DNA from: Turritopsis dohrnii
Taxonomy: Eukaryota; Cnidaria; Hydrozoa; Anthoathecata; Oceaniidae
Direction: 5' to 3'
Assembly: GCA_027922465.2 (NCBI GenBank)
Contig: BQMF02000012.1
Span: 1,364,001 to 1,428,000, forward strand
DNA: 64,000 nucleotides
In this document: one piece after another, positions 60,189 through 64,000 of the stretch
Layout: every line of letters begins with the position of its first letter
Numbering within the stretch: the stretch's first letter is position 1
Program-made: the position numbers and the translations under genes
The notes under the pieces: model-generated
Database searches by the model: none
What the model was told of the DNA's origin: nothing
What the model saw: only the letters and a program-made list of their open reading frames with translations

Positions 60189-62060
60189 TTGGCAGACAAA
60201 CTCAACCAGTACCCAAAAAGCCACCCCTTGCCCATCCCATCCATGCTCCGAAACCAAATGAATGTTGCAATGCGCAAAGTATCAGGTCTCAATGTTACTG
60301 CAGGAATGTTTAGTCAAAGTTTTAAAGATACTGTTAAGTCTTATGTAGTAGATGATGAAACATACAGCTTTATGAACTCTGTTAAAGGCTCTCCAGCATA
60401 TTGGAAAAATATGCTTTCAGATGTTTTAGCCATGGTTAAACAACTAGGACTGCCATCATTTTTTTTAACTTTATCATGTGCTGACTTGCGGTGGAATGAA
60501 TTAGTTGTAATCATTTCTAAATTAAATGGTTCAGAAATATCTGCCAGTGAAATCGCAGAGATGTCATACTTCGAAAGATGTGAATTGTTAAATAGCAATC
60601 CTGTGTTGCTAGCTAGACATTTCCAATTCCGTGTTGAAAATTTTTTTAAAGAGATTGTTATCAAAGGACCAATTGGAAGAGTTTTATATTATGCCATCAG
60701 GGTTGAATTTCAAACCAGAGGCTCTCCTCATGTACATTGTTTACTGTGGTGCGAAAATATGCCTTGTTTATCTGTTGATACTGTAGGCGAATATACTGAA
60801 TTTGTTGATTCAGTTATTTCAGCAAATATACCGAGTGAACCATCAAAATTGTACAAAGATTGTACAAATTATACAAAGATATCAAGTGCACTACCACTCG
60901 AAAACCTGTAAGAAGTATAATTATAAAGAATGCCAATTTGGATATGGCCATTTTTTACACAGAAAACAATAATTGCTAAGCCACTTCCAGAAGATCTGTT
61001 CACCTGCTGAAAAAAGTGAAATTCTTTTGAAGCAAAAGGTTATTTTGCAAAAAGTAAAGCAGCATATTGACACTGAATTAAACCCAAAGAAAAGGAATTT
61101 CTTATACTCCAATAAGCCAAATTTTGAGAATGTTTTGTTCATTAGTGAAACTCTTGTTTCGTTAAAAGATTAAAACATTATAAAAGTGCCTTGTCTATAC
61201 CTACCAATCAAAATGACTTTCAAATACATTTGAAGTAAAACACAGATTCATGTTTTGTGAATAACTATTTCGATGAAGGGTTGCTTGCATGGGAAGCTAA
61301 TATTGACTTGCAACCAGTATTTAACCACTATAAAGCTATTTATTACATGCGTGCATATTTTTCAAAAAGTGAAAATTCCTGTTCGAATGCAATGAAAGAA
61401 GTACTAAAGAAATGCAGTGAAATGGAGTCCCCTAAGTATGATACTATGTGTAAATTAGCAAAAGCTTATAGTGATAACAGAGAGTGTTCTGTCCAGGAGG
61501 CTGTTTATCAACTAATGCCTGAATTATGGTTACGAAAAGGTTTTCCACAAGTATCGTTTATAAACACTTATTTGCCAAATGACCGCTTTCGGATGTTCAA
61601 AAGTGAAGAACTGAATGAACTGCCTGAAGATAGTCAAGATGTGTTTGAAAGAAATATGCTTGACATGTGGATAGGCCAAATAAAACTTTTTCAGGTTTTC
61701 TAGTTGTTGATTCATTGTGCCTTGCACAATTTTCTGCATATTACCGGCTTGATTGCAACAAAGACTATACAGCAATGCAAAATGATAACCAGCCAATAAT
61801 TTTGAGTGATGCGGTTGTATTGCGTTATTATACACCTAACAAGCATAGGTATCCGGAAAAATATTTTGATGTTATTCTATCCATTTAGGGATGAAGAAAG
61901 TGACCTAAAATCTAATGGTACTTATGTTGATAAACTAGCAGAATTAGAGATTGTCAATAGGAATAAAGAATTATTTGAACCAAACTCGGAACTATTAGAT
62001 GTTGCATTAAGAACATATAGGGATGATATGATTCTTAACCAAGATTCTCATGCACAGTAG
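60189..62060 (+). pseudogene. Helentron Rep (HUH nuclease) region
   Basis: The 240-codon frame 60,189-60,911 includes LPSFFLTLSCADLRWNEL and the HUH pair in SPHVHCLLW, the metal-binding motif of rolling-circle nucleases, preceded by YYAIRVEFQTRG. Coding similarity continues in pieces after stops: Cys/His residues around 60,905-60,955, then 61,257-61,703 (MRAYFSKSENSCSNAMKEV, PQVSFINTYLPNDRFRMF) and 61,690-62,060 (LVVDSLCLAQFSAYYRL, LSDAVVLRYYTPNKHRYPEK) in other frames. It cannot yield an intact protein. Confidence 0.85.
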
Positions 62061-62106
62061 GAAAACGATGAAGTTGTAGAGTTAGTTAATGAGATGTTAG
62101 ATTAAT

Positions 62107-63840
62107 GAAGATGAATTGAACAATGACGAAGCGGTTCCAAATGATTTGCCACCAGCATCGTTTCAATCAACAGTTATCTCAGATGATGAGTTAAATAAAT
62201 CTATCCAATCTTTGAATAAAAAGCAACATGAAATATTTGATGTTATATACACATGGGGGAAAAATTAATTCAAAACAAAAGATCTGAACAACCTGAAATT
62301 TTGCAGCCCTAACGAATCTTTTTAACAGCCTCGGGTGGTTGCGGGAAGAGTTACCTAGAGTGACTTGTATAATGTTCTTAACAAATTGCTATCTAGAAAT
62401 GGTGACATTTCTAAAGCCAAAATTATGTTATTGGCATCAACAGGTGTTGCAGCAATTAACATTGATGGAACCACTATTCATACAGGACTAGATATTCCAT
62501 GTGTGCAGCGATGGTGTAGTGGTTAGTACCTTTGAGTGCGACCGCTGCGACTCGTGTTCGAGTCCAGTCATGTCGTATCTCAATACACCACTCCGATGCG
62601 CTTTAAAAGCAGCGTGTCAGCCCATTAGGAGCCATCGACTGACTGCACACTGGCCTTCGGGCAAGTTAGAGCAATGCTATACGTATCTCTGGCGGTAAGT
62701 CAACTAATAGTTGCAAGTCGGCGGGCGGAAGAACCAACCATTACGGATGGAAGCCCAAGGACTGAAAACTCCCGTTACTTACTTACTTACTTACTTACTA
62801 TGTAGTACTTTCATATCATTAAGTGATAGGCAAAGAACAAACTTGAGATTAAAGCTTGAAGAAGTAAGTGTTATGTTCATTGATGAAATATCAATGGTGA
62901 GTTCTAAATAACTGTTACAGGTTCATCAGCGACTCTGTGAAATATTTGGTATGTCTGACCGTATACCATTTGCGAATAAAACCATAATTGTTAGTGGTGA
63001 TCTATATCAGTTACCGCCTACCAGTCTATTCAAAAGATGGATTTAGAACTTGATGAAGTAATGAGACAGAAAGGTGATAACCAATTTATAGATTTGCTGA
63101 ATAATATTCGAGTTGGCTCATTAAGTTTTGATGATGAAATGCTAATCAAATCTAGATTTTTTTCAGTAGACAACGTAGACTATCCGTGGGATGCTTTACA
63201 CATTTTCGCAGAAAACTCTTTAGTTAATATGCATAATCAGAAAATGCTTGCTTCACTAAATAACCCAGCAATTAATATAGTTGCAATTGACAATTATCCT
63301 GATGGACTCTCTGAAGCGGCTATTGAAAAAATCAGAGGAAAAAAAGCTAATGCAACTGGAGGTTTAGTGTACAATCTGTCCTTAAAAATTGGAGCTGGAG
63401 TGATGCTGACAGCAAATGTTGATATTGATGACAGACTTATCAATGGTCAAATTGGTACTGTTAGACACTTGTCTTTTGTCTGTGGGAAATGCGACTCCAT
63501 ATTTGTACTTTTTGATGACAAAGATGCAGGAATGAAAAGAAAAAATACCTTTGCACAAGGAAGTAACTAAGTTGCAATTGAAAGAACTGAAAGCAAATTT
63601 AGTTTGTCCAAAAAGAAAACATCAGCGACTGTTACGAGAACACAGTTTCCCTTACTGTTATCATATGCTTGTACTGTACATAAAGTGCAGGGTTTATCCC
63701 TTGATAAGATTTTTGTTAGTTTCCAATTGAACAAAGGAACTTTCATCTTGGTCAAATGCATGTGGCATTCAGCCGTGCGACCTCCCTCAATGGTCTGTTT
63801 CTAACAGGAAATTACTCGCATGCTGCTATTTAAGCAAATG
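62107..63840 (+). pseudogene. Helentron Pif1-like helicase region
   Basis: Motifs seen: LNKKQHEIFDVI, a damaged Walker A region near 62,330-62,350, LLASTGVAAINIDGTTIHTG, the DEISM Walker B (VMFIDEISMVSS), IIVSGDLYQLPP, LDEVMRQKGD, GAGVMLTANVDIDDRLINGQ, YACTVHKVQGLSLD, and QMHVAFSRATSLNGLFLTGN (motif VI) in a shifted frame at about 63,757-63,815. There are stops at several places and a SINE at 62,503-62,799. Confidence 0.85.
62503..62799 (+). mobile_element. 297-bp tRNA-derived SINE with ACTT tail
   Basis: The head has A-box TGGTGTAGTGGTTAGTACC and B-box GTGTTCGAGTCC at normal spacing, resembling tRNA-Glu or tRNA-Asp. The body is GC-rich and the tail is a run of six ACTT units. It is flanked by ATGT at 62,499-62,502 and 62,800-62,803. 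Removing it with one ATGT joins the helicase frame from GLDIPC to STFISLSDRQ. Confidence 0.9.
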
Positions 63841-64000
63841 AAAAGTCTCATGCTGAATATCAGTGATTGAGAAAAACAGAAAATTTATTGAAACCTAATG
63901 AATTGTTTGTAACCACGGACTTTAACTATCAGATTGCTCTCCTAAATATAAGATCACTGAAAAAGCATGCCTCATCCATAAAGCACTACCATGGTATTCA

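Larger units (their letters stand above)
60189..64000 (+). mobile_element. Decayed Helentron-type Helitron (Rep, Pif1-like helicase, endonuclease), running off the right edge
   Basis: Modules in order: HUH-type Rep/Helitron-like N region (60,189-62,060), Pif1-type helicase (about 62,107-63,840), and the beginning of an AP-endonuclease-like domain (63,890-64,000; QIALLNIRSLKKHASSIKHY). A C-terminal endonuclease after the helicase is typical of Helentrons. There are many stops and frameshifts, and one SINE is inserted. The termini were not located. Confidence 0.88.

Noticed and set aside
60341..60664. 107-codon - strand frame
   Set aside because: Shadow of the Helentron Rep frame that contains the HUH motif.
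62503..62580. Functional tRNA-Glu or tRNA-Asp gene
   Set aside because: The head looks tRNA-like but is followed by a SINE body and ACTT tail with a target duplication.

Overview
The window is AT-rich, intron-rich nuclear DNA of an early-branching marine animal, most probably a cnidarian. The basis is animal-only gene architectures (semaphorin, TRIM-NHL), short GT-AG introns, and a very high load of DNA transposons, foldback elements, tRNA-derived SINEs, non-LTR retroelements and a Helentron. The species assignment is inference.

Three intact-looking host genes lie on the + strand. (1) 8,927-15,084 encodes a transmembrane semaphorin (Sema-PSI-Ig-TM-tail) in at least 20 exons; the signal-peptide exon was not found. 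(2) 20,121-23,257 encodes a 753-residue TRIM-NHL protein in three exons (RING, two B-boxes, coiled coil, filamin, NHL repeats), the architecture of TRIM71/LIN-41. (3) 33,320-47,074 encodes a 340-residue dihydrodiol dehydrogenase-like oxidoreductase in four exons. A small Ser/Arg-rich gene of unknown function may lie on the - strand at 15,564-16,160, tail to tail with the semaphorin.

The rest is mostly mobile DNA. Bases 1-3,295 hold a non-LTR reverse transcriptase with a C-terminal endonuclease-like region, split in front of its catalytic FADD box by a 717-bp element; an inverted copy of that element lies at 23,417-24,130 inside another palindromic MITE. A 2.45-kb foldback element with a 9-bp target duplication lies at 25,041-27,493. 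Intron 1 of the oxidoreductase gene carries a 7.1-kb P-like transposon with two convergent genes (C2H2 protein and transposase), itself broken by later insertions. Introns 2 and 3 carry further MITEs and a second foldback element. Exon 1 and most of intron 1 are duplicated at 47.8-50.3 kb; that copy lacks the P-like element and serves as an empty-site reference.

From 50.3 kb on there is a jockey-like retroelement (50.3-52.4 kb), a 6.0-kb DNA transposon (52,829-58,823) and a decayed Helentron running off the right edge. The 6.0-kb element has a 6-bp target duplication and two convergent genes, each starting just inside a terminal repeat and each beginning with a SAM domain: one joined to a DDE integrase, the other to a HECT ubiquitin ligase. 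This pairing is the most interesting system in the window.
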